The notes beneath the pieces are model-generated. The model did no database searches, was not told where the DNA came from, and saw only the letters and a program-made list of their open reading frames with translations. 28,398 bases of DNA from REEB95 sp050729835 (lineage in GTDB: Bacteria; Pseudomonadota; Alphaproteobacteria; ATCC43930; CGMCC-115725): the NCBI GenBank assembly GCA_050729835.1, contig JBOHLS010000030.1:1-28398 (forward strand), read 5' to 3'. The position numbers and the translations under genes were made by a program. Below, in pieces: positions 7,187 to 18,606 of this stretch; the stretch's first letter is position 1; each line of letters opens with the position of its first letter.

Positions 7187-7216
7187 CCGCTCCGGGAGAT
7201 ATAGCTCCCGGGGTGG
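7187..7216 (+). terminator. Stem-loop after the WXXGXW gene, possible terminator
   Basis: A perfect 7-bp inverted repeat (CCGGGAG 7192-7198, CTCCCGG 7205-7211) with the 6-base loop ATATAG extends to 12 pairs if two G-U pairs are allowed. It lies 16 bases after the stop codon. No U-tract follows, so termination efficiency is uncertain; it could instead protect the mRNA 3' end. Confidence 0.45.
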
Positions 7217-7236
7217 CGTCACCCGGCACTCGCCGC

Positions 7237-7242
7237 TAGATT
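7237..7242 (+). promoter_or_regulatory. Possible -10 box for a leaderless rluC transcript
   Basis: TAGATT ends exactly 7 bases before the ATG at 7250, which would place the transcription start on the A of the start codon. The same arrangement, with a much better -35, precedes the acylphosphatase gene. The -35 region here (TGGCGT, 7214-7219) is poor. Confidence 0.35.
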
Positions 7243-7249
7243 GCGGCGC

Positions 7250-8254
7250 ATGGGACCGGTGCAATCGATCGCGGTCGCCGCCGCCGACGCCGAGATCCGT
7301 CTCGACCGCTGGTTCAAGCGGCATTTCCCCGCCTTGTCGCACGGTAAGCTCGAGCAACTGCTGCGCACCGGACAGATCCGGCTCGACGGCAAGCGCACCG
7401 CTTCAAGCGACCGCATCGCCGCCGGCCAGATCGTGCGCGTGCCGCCGCTGCCGACGGCGGAGCACCCGCCAGCGCCGCGACCGTCCTCCGCGCCCAGCGC
7501 GCGCGACGCCAAGATGATCCAGGCACGCGTCCTACACCGCGACGAGGACGTCATCGTCATCGACAAGCCGCAAGGCCTCGCCGTGCAGGGCGGCACCAAG
7601 ACCGACCGCCATCTTGACGGCCTGCTCGACGCGCTCCGCTTCGGCGCCCAGGAGCGGCCGCGCCTGGTCCATCGGCTCGACAAGGACACCAGCGGCGTGC
7701 TGGTTCTGGCGCGCCATGCCCGCGCCGCTGCCAAGCTAGCCGAGGCGTTTCGCGGCAAGGCGGCACGCAAGATCTACTGGGCCGTGGTCGTCGGCGTGCC
7801 GGAACCGCGCCAGGGCCGCGTCGATCAACGCCTGGCGAAACTGCCCGGCCGCCTCGGCGAACGCGTCGTGCCAGACGACGAGGGCAAACGCGCCGTCACG
7901 TATTATCGCACCGTCGCGCATGCCGCCGACCGCGTCGCCTGGCTGGCGCTTGAGCCCGTCACCGGCCGCACCCATCAGCTCCGCGCCCATAGCGCCGCGC
8001 TCGGCACGCCGATCCTCGGCGACGGCAAGTACGGCGGCGCGGCGACGCGCGTCCCGGGCGTTCCGGGCAACCGGCGCGTGCATCTGCACGCCCGCGCGCT
8101 GGCCATTCCGCATCCTGCCGGCGGCACGCTCATCGTCATGGCGCCGCTGCCGCCGCACATGCGCGAGACCTGGGACTTCTTCGGCTTCGAGGACGGCCAG
8201 GAACGCGACGTCTTCGCCGATCTCGCGCCCGAGAAGGTCCGCAGCGAGCGATGA
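7250..8254 (+). CDS. rluC: RluA-family 23S rRNA pseudouridine synthase (RluC-like)
   Basis: The enzyme converts specific uridines in 23S rRNA to pseudouridine. The 334-residue protein has an N-terminal S4 RNA-binding domain (about residues 16-65: RLDRWFKRHFPALSHGKLEQLLRTGQIRLDG) and a pseudouridine synthase domain with the catalytic motif HRLDKDTSG (catalytic Asp144), plus RKIYWAVV and PVTGRTHQLRAH. Gene context near ATP12 is typical of alphaproteobacterial RluC, which modifies positions 955/2504/2580 in E. coli; the exact sites here are inferred. I chose ATG 7250 over a TTG three codons upstream. No Shine-Dalgarno is visible, which fits a leaderless mRNA. Its stop overlaps the next start. 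Confidence 0.9.
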   Translation: MGPVQSIAVAAADAEIRLDRWFKRHFPALSHGKLEQLLRTGQIRLDGKRTASSDRIAAGQIVRVPPLPTAEHPPAPRPSSAPSARDAKMIQARVLHRDEDVIVIDKPQGLAVQGGTKTDRHLDGLLDALRFGAQERPRLVHRLDKDTSGVLVLARHARAAAKLAEAFRGKAARKIYWAVVVGVPEPRQGRVDQRLAKLPGRLGERVVPDDEGKRAVTYYRTVAHAADRVAWLALEPVTGRTHQLRAHSAALGTPILGDGKYGGAATRVPGVPGNRRVHLHARALAIPHPAGGTLIVMAPLPPHMRETWDFFGFEDGQERDVFADLAPEKVRSER

Positions 8255-8946
8255 AGCGGTTTTTCAAGACGGCGGCGGCAGGCGAAACGACCGGCGGCTA
8301 TACGGTGCTGCTCGACGGCAAGCCGATCCGCACGCCAGCCAAGGCGCCGCTGGTCGTCTGCAGCCGCCAGCTGGCCGAGGCGATCGCCGCCGAATGGCAG
8401 GCGCAAGGCGAGACGATCAAGCCGGCGGCGTTGTCGCTGACCCGGCTGGCCGGCACCGCCATCGACCTGGTCGCGCAGCGGCATGAGCCGATCGTCGCCG
8501 AGATCGCCAAATACGCCGCCACCGACCTCGTCTGCTATCGCGCGGAGGGGCCGTCCGAACTCGCAGCGCGTCAGCAGCGCAGATGGCAACCGCATCTCGA
8601 CTGGGCGGGAGCGCGTTATGCGCCACTGGCGGTGACCGCCGGCATCGCGCCCGTAACCCAGGCGCCGGACGCCCTCGAAGCCTATCGCCGCGCCGTCGCC
8701 GCCTACGACGACATGACGCTGGCGGCGCTTCATCTCGCGACCGCGACGCTTGGCTCGCTGGTGCTGGCGCTGGCCCTGATCGAGGGTCGGATCGGCGCCG
8801 ACGAAGCCTTCGCCGCCGCCGAGCTCGACGAGAGCTTCCAGGTTGAACGCTGGGGCGAGGATGCCGAGGCGATAGCACGCCGCGCCACCGTGCGCGACGA
8901 CGTCGCGCTGGCCGCTCGCTTCGCCGCGCTTCACCGCGCCGCCTAA
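8251..8946 (+). CDS. ATP12-family F1-ATPase assembly chaperone
   Basis: This 231-residue protein belongs to the ATP12 family, which in mitochondria binds the F1 alpha subunit during ATP synthase assembly and is conserved in alphaproteobacteria. Family features include the N-terminal MKRFFKTA with YTVLLDGKPIRTPAKAPL, AEAIAAEWQAQGETIKP, LTRLAGTAIDLV, the TDLVCYRAEGP block and the C-terminal LDESFQVERWGEDAEA. It overlaps rluC by 4 bases (ATGA), suggesting translational coupling, a pairing common in related genomes. No signal peptide or membrane segment is visible, so it should be cytoplasmic. Confidence 0.92.
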   Translation: MKRFFKTAAAGETTGGYTVLLDGKPIRTPAKAPLVVCSRQLAEAIAAEWQAQGETIKPAALSLTRLAGTAIDLVAQRHEPIVAEIAKYAATDLVCYRAEGPSELAARQQRRWQPHLDWAGARYAPLAVTAGIAPVTQAPDALEAYRRAVAAYDDMTLAALHLATATLGSLVLALALIEGRIGADEAFAAAELDESFQVERWGEDAEAIARRATVRDDVALAARFAALHRAA

Positions 8947-8984
8947 ACAGGCCAAACTATCCGCCGGACGCCCAGGGGGAACCG

Positions 8985-10517
<1,533 letters not shown>

Positions 10518-10518
10518 C

Positions 10519-12468
<1,950 letters not shown>

Positions 12469-12487
12469 ATTGTGGCGGCCGCCGGCG

Positions 12488-12516
12488 TGGACAGCAGCCG
12501 CGTGTCTGCCTAGATT
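12488..12516 (+). promoter_or_regulatory. Sigma70 promoter for leaderless acylphosphatase-MFS mRNA
   Basis: TGGACA (-35, 12488-12493, 5 of 6 consensus) and TAGATT (-10, 12511-12516, 4 of 6) are separated by exactly 17 bases. The -10 box ends 7 bases before the ATG at 12524, so transcription would begin at or next to the start codon. No Shine-Dalgarno sequence is present, consistent with leaderless translation. Confidence 0.6.
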
Positions 12517-12523
12517 TCCGGCC

Positions 12524-12811
12524 ATGTGCCATGCCGTGACCGCGTTGCATCTGTCGATCGTCGGACGCGTCCAGGGCGTGGGCTATCGTGCCTGGGCCGC
12601 GCACGAGGCGATGCGGCGCAATTTGCGCGGTTGGGTGCGCAACCGGCTCGACGGCAGCGTCGAGGCGCTGATCCTCGGCGCGCCCGAGGCGGTCGCGGCG
12701 ATGGCCGTCGCCTGCCGTTCCGGCCCGCCGCTGGCGCGGGTCACCGACGTACGCCAGAGCCCAGCCACGGACGACGGCTCGGCCGATTTCATCGAATTGC
12801 CGACGGATTGA
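12524..12811 (+). CDS. acyP: Acylphosphatase
   Basis: Acylphosphatase hydrolyses carboxyl-phosphate bonds such as acetyl phosphate. The 95-residue protein shows the hallmark GRVQGVGYRAW (catalytic Arg22) and GWVRN (catalytic Asn40), then DGSVEA and the alpha/beta ferredoxin-like remainder. The ATG at 12524 is used because the family begins 10 to 15 residues before the GRVQGV motif; an in-frame GTG at 12470 would add 18 unrelated residues. It lies 55 bases after pccA, has its own probable promoter, and ends 3 bases before the MFS gene. A link to the phosphotransacetylase-like domain of maeB through acetyl phosphate is only speculation. Confidence 0.92.
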   Translation: MCHAVTALHLSIVGRVQGVGYRAWAAHEAMRRNLRGWVRNRLDGSVEALILGAPEAVAAMAVACRSGPPLARVTDVRQSPATDDGSADFIELPTD

Positions 12812-12814
12812 GAC

Positions 12815-14128
12815 ATGGCGACGGGGGGCGCGGCGCTTCGCCTGCTGCCGACGCGGCGGCTCGGGCCGCTGTTCTGGGCGCTGTTCGCCGGCGCGATGAA
12901 CGACAACATGCTCAAGAACGCCTATGTCATCCTGGTCGCCTATCGCGAGGCACAATCGGGACAGGCGACCGAGCTGATCGTCACCGTCGCCACGGCGGTT
13001 TTCATCCTGCCGTATTTCCTGTTCTCGGCGCTCGCCGGCGAGATCGCCGACAAATACGAGAAATCGTGGCTGCTGCGGCAGACCAAGCTGGCTGAGATCG
13101 GCGTCGTCAGCCTCGGCGCGCTGTCGCTGCTCGGCGACAATATCGTATTCCAGCTCGGCGTCTTGTTTCTGCTGGGTGTGCAGGCGACGATCTTCGGACC
13201 GGTGAAATATGCCGTACTGCCCGAGTTGCTGCCGGAAGCCGAGTTGCTGGCCGGCAACGCCCTGGTCGATGCCGGCACGTTTCTCGCCATCCTGATCGGC
13301 ACCATCGTCGGCGGCTTGTTGATCCTGGCGCCCGGCGGCCGGATCGCGACCGGCGCCGCGCTGCTGGCGCTGGCGCTGTTCGGCTACGGCATGAGTCGGT
13401 TCATTCCGGCGACCGGCCGGACGCAACCCGGGCTGCGGCTGCGCGCCAACATCCTGGCCTCGACCTGGGAGATCGTCCGCCAGGCGCGCGAGCGGCCTGC
13501 CGTGTGGCGTGCGGTATTCGGCATTTCCTGGTTCTGGCTGGTCGGCGCGGCGCTGATCTCGCAGTTCCCCAACTACGGCAAGGGATACCTCGCCGCCAAT
13601 AACCACGTGGTGACGCTGTTCCTGGCGCTCAACTCGATCGGCATCGGCGTCGGCTCGCTGACGGCCAACCGCATCCTGCGCGGCGCAATCAGCGCGCGGC
13701 TGGTGCCGTGGAGCGCGCTGGCCATGGGCGCTTTCGCCTGCGACCTGTGGCTGGCCAGCCCCGCATCCCAAAGCGGAGACGCGCTGACGGGCATCGCAGC
13801 GTTCCTGGCGGTTGCCCGGCACTGGCGGATCGTCGGCGATCTGGTGGGCGTGGCGCTGGCGGCGGGAATCTTCGTGGTGCCGCTTTACGCCATCATGCAG
13901 GCGCGCAGCGACGAGGCAGAACGCGCGCGCGTTGTCGCCGCCAACAACATCCTCAATGCACTGTTCATCGTCGCCGCCGGCGGCGGCTCGGCGGCCATGC
14001 TCAAGCTCGGGAGCGGCGTCCCGGCGATCTTCCTGGTGCTCGGCGTGGCGAACGTGGCGCTGGCGGCCGCGCTGATCCTCAGGCGGCCGGGGCTTTTTCC
14101 GCCTCGGCCTCGGCCTCGGCCTCGGTGA
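12815..14128 (+). CDS. LplT-like MFS transporter
   Basis: This 437-residue integral membrane protein has about 12 hydrophobic segments. The N-terminal FWALFAGAMNDNMLKNAYVILVAYR and the loop GEIADKYEKSWLLRQTK match the LplT lysophospholipid-flippase branch of the major facilitator superfamily. In E. coli LplT moves lysophosphatidylethanolamine inward for reacylation by Aas, and in many alphaproteobacteria the transporter is fused to the acyltransferase/acyl-ACP synthetase. Here it is alone, so the partner enzyme is elsewhere or the substrate differs. The last residues (PRPRPRPR) are encoded by a hexanucleotide repeat shared with rplQ on the other strand; the genes overlap by 50 bases. Confidence 0.8.
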   Translation: MATGGAALRLLPTRRLGPLFWALFAGAMNDNMLKNAYVILVAYREAQSGQATELIVTVATAVFILPYFLFSALAGEIADKYEKSWLLRQTKLAEIGVVSLGALSLLGDNIVFQLGVLFLLGVQATIFGPVKYAVLPELLPEAELLAGNALVDAGTFLAILIGTIVGGLLILAPGGRIATGAALLALALFGYGMSRFIPATGRTQPGLRLRANILASTWEIVRQARERPAVWRAVFGISWFWLVGAALISQFPNYGKGYLAANNHVVTLFLALNSIGIGVGSLTANRILRGAISARLVPWSALAMGAFACDLWLASPASQSGDALTGIAAFLAVARHWRIVGDLVGVALAAGIFVVPLYAIMQARSDEAERARVVAANNILNALFIVAAGGGSAAMLKLGSGVPAIFLVLGVANVALAAALILRRPGLFPPRPRPRPR

Positions 14129-14519
14129 CGACCGGTCCGGAATCCTGGCCCTTGGCGGCGACGTCGCGATCGACCAGCTCGATCACCGCCATCGCCGCGG
14201 CGTCGCCGTAGCGGAAGCCAGCCTTGAGGATGCGGCAATAGCCGCCGGCGCGTTCCTTGTAGCGCTCGGCCAGGGTTGTCATCACCTTGTCGGCGATCTT
14301 GGCGTCCTGCAAAGCGGCCAGAACCTGGCGCCGCGCATGCAGGCCACCGCGCTTGCCGAGAGTGATCAGCTTCTCGACCACCGGGCGAAGGTCCTTCGCC
14401 TTGGGCAGCGTGGTGGTGATCTGCTCGTGCTTCAAGAGCGCATGGGCCAGGTTGTCGAACATGGCCTTGCGGTGGGCGGATTTGCGGCTGAAGCTGCGGC
14501 CGCGGAGACGATGGCGCAT
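14079..14519 (-). CDS. rplQ: 50S ribosomal protein L17
   Basis: L17 binds near the peptide exit tunnel of the large subunit. The core (MRHRLRGRSFSRKSAHRKAMFDNLAHALLKHEQITTTLPKAKDLRP) is typical. The 146-residue protein ends in an acidic low-complexity tail (EAEAEAEAEKAPAA), longer than the 120 to 130 residues of minimal L17. It is the last gene of the alpha operon, 2 bases after rpoA, and its 3' end is antisense to the MFS gene. Confidence 0.97.
   Translation of the reverse strand: MRHRLRGRSFSRKSAHRKAMFDNLAHALLKHEQITTTLPKAKDLRPVVEKLITLGKRGGLHARRQVLAALQDAKIADKVMTTLAERYKERAGGYCRILKAGFRYGDAAAMAVIELVDRDVAAKGQDSGPVVTEAEAEAEAEKAPAA
14101..14124. repeat. Hexanucleotide tandem repeat (GCCTCG)x4 coding on both strands
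   Basis: Four exact GCCTCG units lie inside the rplQ/MFS overlap. They encode Glu-Ala repeats in L17 on the minus strand and Pro-Arg repeats in the transporter on the plus strand. Gain or loss of a unit keeps both frames. Confidence 0.9.
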
Positions 14520-14521
14520 GG

Positions 14522-15538
14522 TCAGTACGGCTCCTCGAGGCGCTTCGCCAGCTCTTCGATGTTCTCGGGCGGCCAGTTCGGGATCTCCATGCCGAGATGG
14601 AGCCCCATCTGCGCCAGCACCTCCTTGATTTCGTTCAGCGACTTGCGGCCGAAATTCGGCGTCCGCAGCATGTCGGCCTCGGTCTTCTGCACCAGGTCGC
14701 CGATATAGACGATGTTGTCATTCTTGAGGCAGTTGGCCGAGCGCACCGAAAGCTCGAGCTCGTCGACCTTGCGCAGCAGGTTCTTGTTGAACGGCAGCTC
14801 GGACGGACGCTCCTCCTCGCTGGCCGCGCGCGGCTCCTCGAAATTGATGAACAGCTGGAGCTGGTCCTGCAGGACGCGCGCGGCGAGCGCCACCGCATCC
14901 TCCGGCGTCACGACACCGTTGGTCTCAATCCGCATCGACAGCTTGTCGTAGTCGGTCACTTGGCCAACGCGGGTATTCTCGACCTTGTAACTGATCTTCT
15001 TCACCGGGCTGAACAGCGCGTCGACCGGGATGAGGCCGATCGGCGCGTCCTCGGGACGGTTCTGGCTGGCCGGGACGTAGCCCTTGCCGGTCTCGACGGT
15101 GAGTTCCATCGAGATCTTGGCACCGCTGTCGAGGGTGCAGATGAGATGATCGGGGTTCATGATCTCGATGTCGTGGCCGAGCTCAATCATGCCAGCGCGT
15201 ACCTCGCCGGGACCGCCGGCGCGCAGCCGTATGCGCTTCGGCCCTTCGCCGTGCATCCGGAGCGCGATGCCCTTGATGTTGAGCACGACGTCGGTCACGT
15301 CCTCGAGCACGCCGGGCAGCGACGAGAACTCGTGCAGCACGCCTTCGATCTGGATCGAGGTGATGGCCGCGCCCTGGAGGGACGACAGCAGCACGCGCCG
15401 TAGCGCGTTGCCGAGGGTGAGTCCGAAGCCGCGCTCGAGAGGCTCGGCGACGACGGTCGCCATCCGCGCGGGATCGTCGCCCGCTTCGACCGCGAGCTGT
15501 TTCGGTTTGATGAGAGCTTGCCAGTTCTTTTGGATCAC
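14522..15538 (-). CDS. rpoA: RNA polymerase alpha subunit
   Basis: RpoA dimerises to nucleate RNA polymerase assembly; its C-terminal domain contacts UP elements and activators. I place the start at the GTG at 15538 (MIQKNWQALIKP), preceded by AAAGGAAAG, giving 338 residues, the usual alphaproteobacterial length. An in-frame ATG 14 codons upstream (15580) would add an unusual leader (MAQGGSSATAKERL) and has AGGA almost touching it. The N-terminal assembly domain includes LGNALRRVLLSSLQGAAITS; the C-terminal domain includes NDNIVYIGDLVQ and TPNFGRKSLNEIKEVL. It sits between rpsK and rplQ as in other alpha operons. Confidence 0.95.
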   Translation of the reverse strand: MIQKNWQALIKPKQLAVEAGDDPARMATVVAEPLERGFGLTLGNALRRVLLSSLQGAAITSIQIEGVLHEFSSLPGVLEDVTDVVLNIKGIALRMHGEGPKRIRLRAGGPGEVRAGMIELGHDIEIMNPDHLICTLDSGAKISMELTVETGKGYVPASQNRPEDAPIGLIPVDALFSPVKKISYKVENTRVGQVTDYDKLSMRIETNGVVTPEDAVALAARVLQDQLQLFINFEEPRAASEEERPSELPFNKNLLRKVDELELSVRSANCLKNDNIVYIGDLVQKTEADMLRTPNFGRKSLNEIKEVLAQMGLHLGMEIPNWPPENIEELAKRLEEPY

Positions 15539-15644
15539 GAGTCTTTCCTTTGCCGTTGCGGACGAGCCGCCTTGGGCCATTTCCTGCGAGCGCGCCGACG
15601 GTCCACCACGGGCCGGGGCAGCGCCGTTCCCTTAGAACCCCCTG

Positions 15645-16097
15645 TTAAACGCGCCGCCGCTTGGGCGGACGGCAACCGTTATGCGGTATCGTCGTGACGT
15701 CGCGGATCGAAGTGACGGTGAAGCCAACGGTCTGCAGCGCGCGCAGCGCGGATTCGCGCCCCGAACCCGGGCCCTTGACCTCGATCTCGAGCGTGCGCAT
15801 GCCGTGATCCATCGCCTTGCGGCCCGCGTCTTCGGCCGCGACCTGCGCGGCATAGGGCGTCGACTTGCGCGAGCCCTTGAAGCCCATGGTGCCGGACGAC
15901 GACCAGGCGATCGTGTTGCCCTGGGCGTCGGTGATGGTGATCATCGTGTTGTTGAAGGTGGCGTTGACGTGCGCCACGCCCGCGGTGATGTTCTTGCGCT
16001 CGCGTCGACGGATGCGCGACGCACCCGCCGTGCCAGCGGCGGGAGATTTCTCGGCTTGCGGCGCGGACGCGGCGGGGGATGCAGCAGGCTTCGCCAT
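15645..16097 (-). CDS. rpsK: 30S ribosomal protein S11
   Basis: S11 is part of the platform of the small subunit near the E site. The core (NITAGVAHVNATFNNTMITITDAQGNTIAWSS to GCRPPKRRRV) is canonical. The 150-residue protein carries an extra N-terminal Ala/Pro-rich segment of about 20 residues (MAKPAASPAASAPQAEK) compared with the usual 129. The ATG at 16097 is preferred to a TTG two codons upstream. About 106 bases separate it from the rpoA start I chose. Confidence 0.96.
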   Translation of the reverse strand: MAKPAASPAASAPQAEKSPAAGTAGASRIRRRERKNITAGVAHVNATFNNTMITITDAQGNTIAWSSSGTMGFKGSRKSTPYAAQVAAEDAGRKAMDHGMRTLEIEVKGPGSGRESALRALQTVGFTVTSIRDVTTIPHNGCRPPKRRRV

Positions 16098-16121
16098 ATT
16101 CAATTCCGTTCCTTCCGTCCT

Positions 16122-16505
<384 letters not shown>

Positions 16506-16570
16506 TGCGCTTCTCCGTTCAGCTCGCGATGTTGGACACGACCCAGCCCCGCTCCAGGCCGAGGGCGCGG

Positions 16571-16598
16571 ATTATAGAAATCCAAGCCTCAAAGTCAA
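16571..16598 (-). promoter_or_regulatory. Strong sigma70 promoter of the alpha operon (rpsM-rpsK-rpoA-rplQ)
   Basis: Reading the minus strand, TTGACT (-35, 16593-16598, 5 of 6 consensus) and a perfect TATAAT (-10, 16571-16576) are separated by 16 bases. The -35 box overlaps the adk stop codon (16595-16597). Transcription would start near 16564, leaving a leader of about 59 bases before the rpsM GTG. It is by far the best promoter match in the window. Confidence 0.8.
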
Positions 16599-17263
16599 CC
16601 ATTCGGGGCGGCTCCCGGGTTTTCTAAAATCGCTTCAATCTGGGTGGCGACCCGCTCGATCGGCGCCATGCCGTCGACGGTCCGCAGCGCCCCTTTGGCC
16701 CAGTAATAGGGCAGAATCGGCGTGGTCAGCGCGCGGTAGGTGTCGAGCCGGGCCTTGACCGTCTCCGGCCGGTCGTCGGCCCGGCGGACGAACTCCCGCG
16801 TGCCGCAGACGTCGCAGACCCCTTCCTCGCGCGGCCGGTGGTGGCGGTCATGATAGGACGCCCCGCATTTGGCACAGGTAAAGCGGCCAGCGATCCGGTC
16901 GATCAGGGCCGCCTCGTCGACCTTCATCTCGATCACCCGGTCGAGCTTCAGGCCCTTGCGCGCCAGCATGGCGTCGAGCGCCTCGGCCTGCGGCTGGGTG
17001 CGGGGGAAGCCGTCGAGGACGAAGCCCTGGCCCTGCGGCAGGCGGTCGATGCGCGCGGCAATGAGGTCGACGATGATGTCATCCGAGACCAGCTGGCCCG
17101 CATCCATGATCGCCTGGACCTTCTTGCCGAGCGGCGTGCCCGAGGCGCGCTCGGCCCGCAACATGTCGCCGGTCGACAGCTGGACCAAGCCGTGCCGCTC
17201 CTCGAGACGCTTGGCCTGGGTTCCTTTGCCGGCGCCGGGCGGCCCCAGCAGGATCAGGTTCAA
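16595..17263 (-). CDS. adk: Adenylate kinase (zinc-type LID)
   Basis: Adk interconverts ATP plus AMP and two ADP. The 222-residue protein has the P-loop GPPGAGKGT (7-15), the AMP-binding region STGDMLRA (30-37), the GFPRTQPQAEAL motif (85-96) and a long LID domain. The LID carries four cysteines (C130, C133, C150, C153) in CxxC pairs, as in zinc-binding adenylate kinases. The ATG overlaps the secY stop by 4 bases. secY-adk adjacency is classical. Confidence 0.97.
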   Translation of the reverse strand: MNLILLGPPGAGKGTQAKRLEERHGLVQLSTGDMLRAERASGTPLGKKVQAIMDAGQLVSDDIIVDLIAARIDRLPQGQGFVLDGFPRTQPQAEALDAMLARKGLKLDRVIEMKVDEAALIDRIAGRFTCAKCGASYHDRHHRPREEGVCDVCGTREFVRRADDRPETVKARLDTYRALTTPILPYYWAKGALRTVDGMAPIERVATQIEAILENPGAAPNG

Positions 17264-18600
17264 TCGCTTCTCCCGCGCAGCTTCGCCTTCTTGATCAGGC
17301 CTTCGTACTGATGGGCGAGCAGGTGCGAATGGATCTGGGCGACCGTGTCCATAGTGACGCTGACGACGATCATCAGGCTGGTGCCACCGAAATAGAATGG
17401 CACCGCGTACTGCGAGCGTAGGAATTCCGGCAGCACGCAGACGCCGGCGAGATAGAGCGCGCCGACCACGGTCAGCCGGGTCAGGACGTGATCGAGATAC
17501 TCGGCGGTGTTGGCGCCCGGCCGGATGCCTGGAATAAAGCCGCCGTATTTGCGCAGATTATCCGCCGTCTCCGTCGGGTTGAAGACGATCGCGGTGTAGA
17601 AGAACGTGAAGAACAGGATCAGCGCGGCATAGAGCAGGATATAGAGCGGATGGCCAGGGCCAAGATAAGCTGCTACCTCGCCGAGGAGGCCGGTCTGGTT
17701 TGTGCCGAAGCTTACGATCGTCACCGGCAGCAACAGGAGCGACGACGCGAAGATCGGGGGGATCACGCCCGAAGTATTGAGCTTCAGCGGCAGATGCGAC
17801 GCCTCGCCGCCGAACATCTTGTTGCCGACCTGACGTTTTGGGTATTGCACCAAAATCCGGCGATGCGCGCGCTCCATGAAGACGATGAAGGTGATGACGG
17901 CAACCGCGCCCACCAGCAACACGATGATGAAGAAGGTCGACAGCGCGCCGGTGCGGCCGAGTTCCAAAAGTGCCGCGAGCGCGGAAGGCATGCGCGCGAT
18001 GATGCCCGCCATGATGATGAGCGAGATGCCGTTGCCGACGCCGCGTGCGGTGATCTGCTCGCCGAGCCACATCAGGAACACGGTGCCGCCGGTCATCGTC
18101 ACCACCGCGGTCAGGCGGAAGAACATGCCGGGATTAGTCACGGCAGCGCCCGCGCTGCTGTGGAGGTTCTCGATGCCGACGGCAATGCCATAGGCCTGGA
18201 TCGCCGCCAGGAACACAGTGCCGATGCGCGTGTACTGGTTGATCTTCTTGCGGCCGAGTTCGCCTTCCTTCTTCAAGGCCTCGAGCTGCGGCGAGACAGC
18301 CTGCATCAGCTGGATGATGATCGAGGCGGAAATGTACGGCATGATGTTGAGTGCGAAAACCGTCATGCGCCCGAGCGCGCCGCCCGAGAACATGTCGACC
18401 ATGCCGAGAAGGCCGCCGGAATTGCGCTGGAACACGTCCGCCAGGACCTGCGGATCGATACCCGGCAGCGGGATATAGGTGCCGAGGCGATAGATGATCA
18501 GCGCGCCGAGCGTGAACCAGATGCGGCTCTTAAGGTCGGTCGCCTTGGCAAAAGCGCCGAGATTGAGACTGGCGGCAAGCTGCTCGGCGGCGGAGGCCAT
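17260..18600 (-). CDS. secY: Protein translocase subunit SecY
   Basis: SecY forms the pore of the Sec translocon in the inner membrane. The 446-residue protein has ten predicted membrane segments. The N-terminus (MASAAEQLAASLNLGAFAKATDLKSRIWFTLGAL), the plug-proximal segment GGLLGMVDMFSGGALGRMTVFALNIMPYISASII, the cytosolic loop AHRRILVQYPKRQVG and the C-terminal YEGLIKKAKLRGR are all diagnostic when read in short pieces. It follows rplO by 6 bases and overlaps adk by 4. Confidence 0.97.
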   Translation of the reverse strand: MASAAEQLAASLNLGAFAKATDLKSRIWFTLGALIIYRLGTYIPLPGIDPQVLADVFQRNSGGLLGMVDMFSGGALGRMTVFALNIMPYISASIIIQLMQAVSPQLEALKKEGELGRKKINQYTRIGTVFLAAIQAYGIAVGIENLHSSAGAAVTNPGMFFRLTAVVTMTGGTVFLMWLGEQITARGVGNGISLIIMAGIIARMPSALAALLELGRTGALSTFFIIVLLVGAVAVITFIVFMERAHRRILVQYPKRQVGNKMFGGEASHLPLKLNTSGVIPPIFASSLLLLPVTIVSFGTNQTGLLGEVAAYLGPGHPLYILLYAALILFFTFFYTAIVFNPTETADNLRKYGGFIPGIRPGANTAEYLDHVLTRLTVVGALYLAGVCVLPEFLRSQYAVPFYFGGTSLMIVVSVTMDTVAQIHSHLLAHQYEGLIKKAKLRGRSD

Positions 18601-18606
18601 CGGTCC

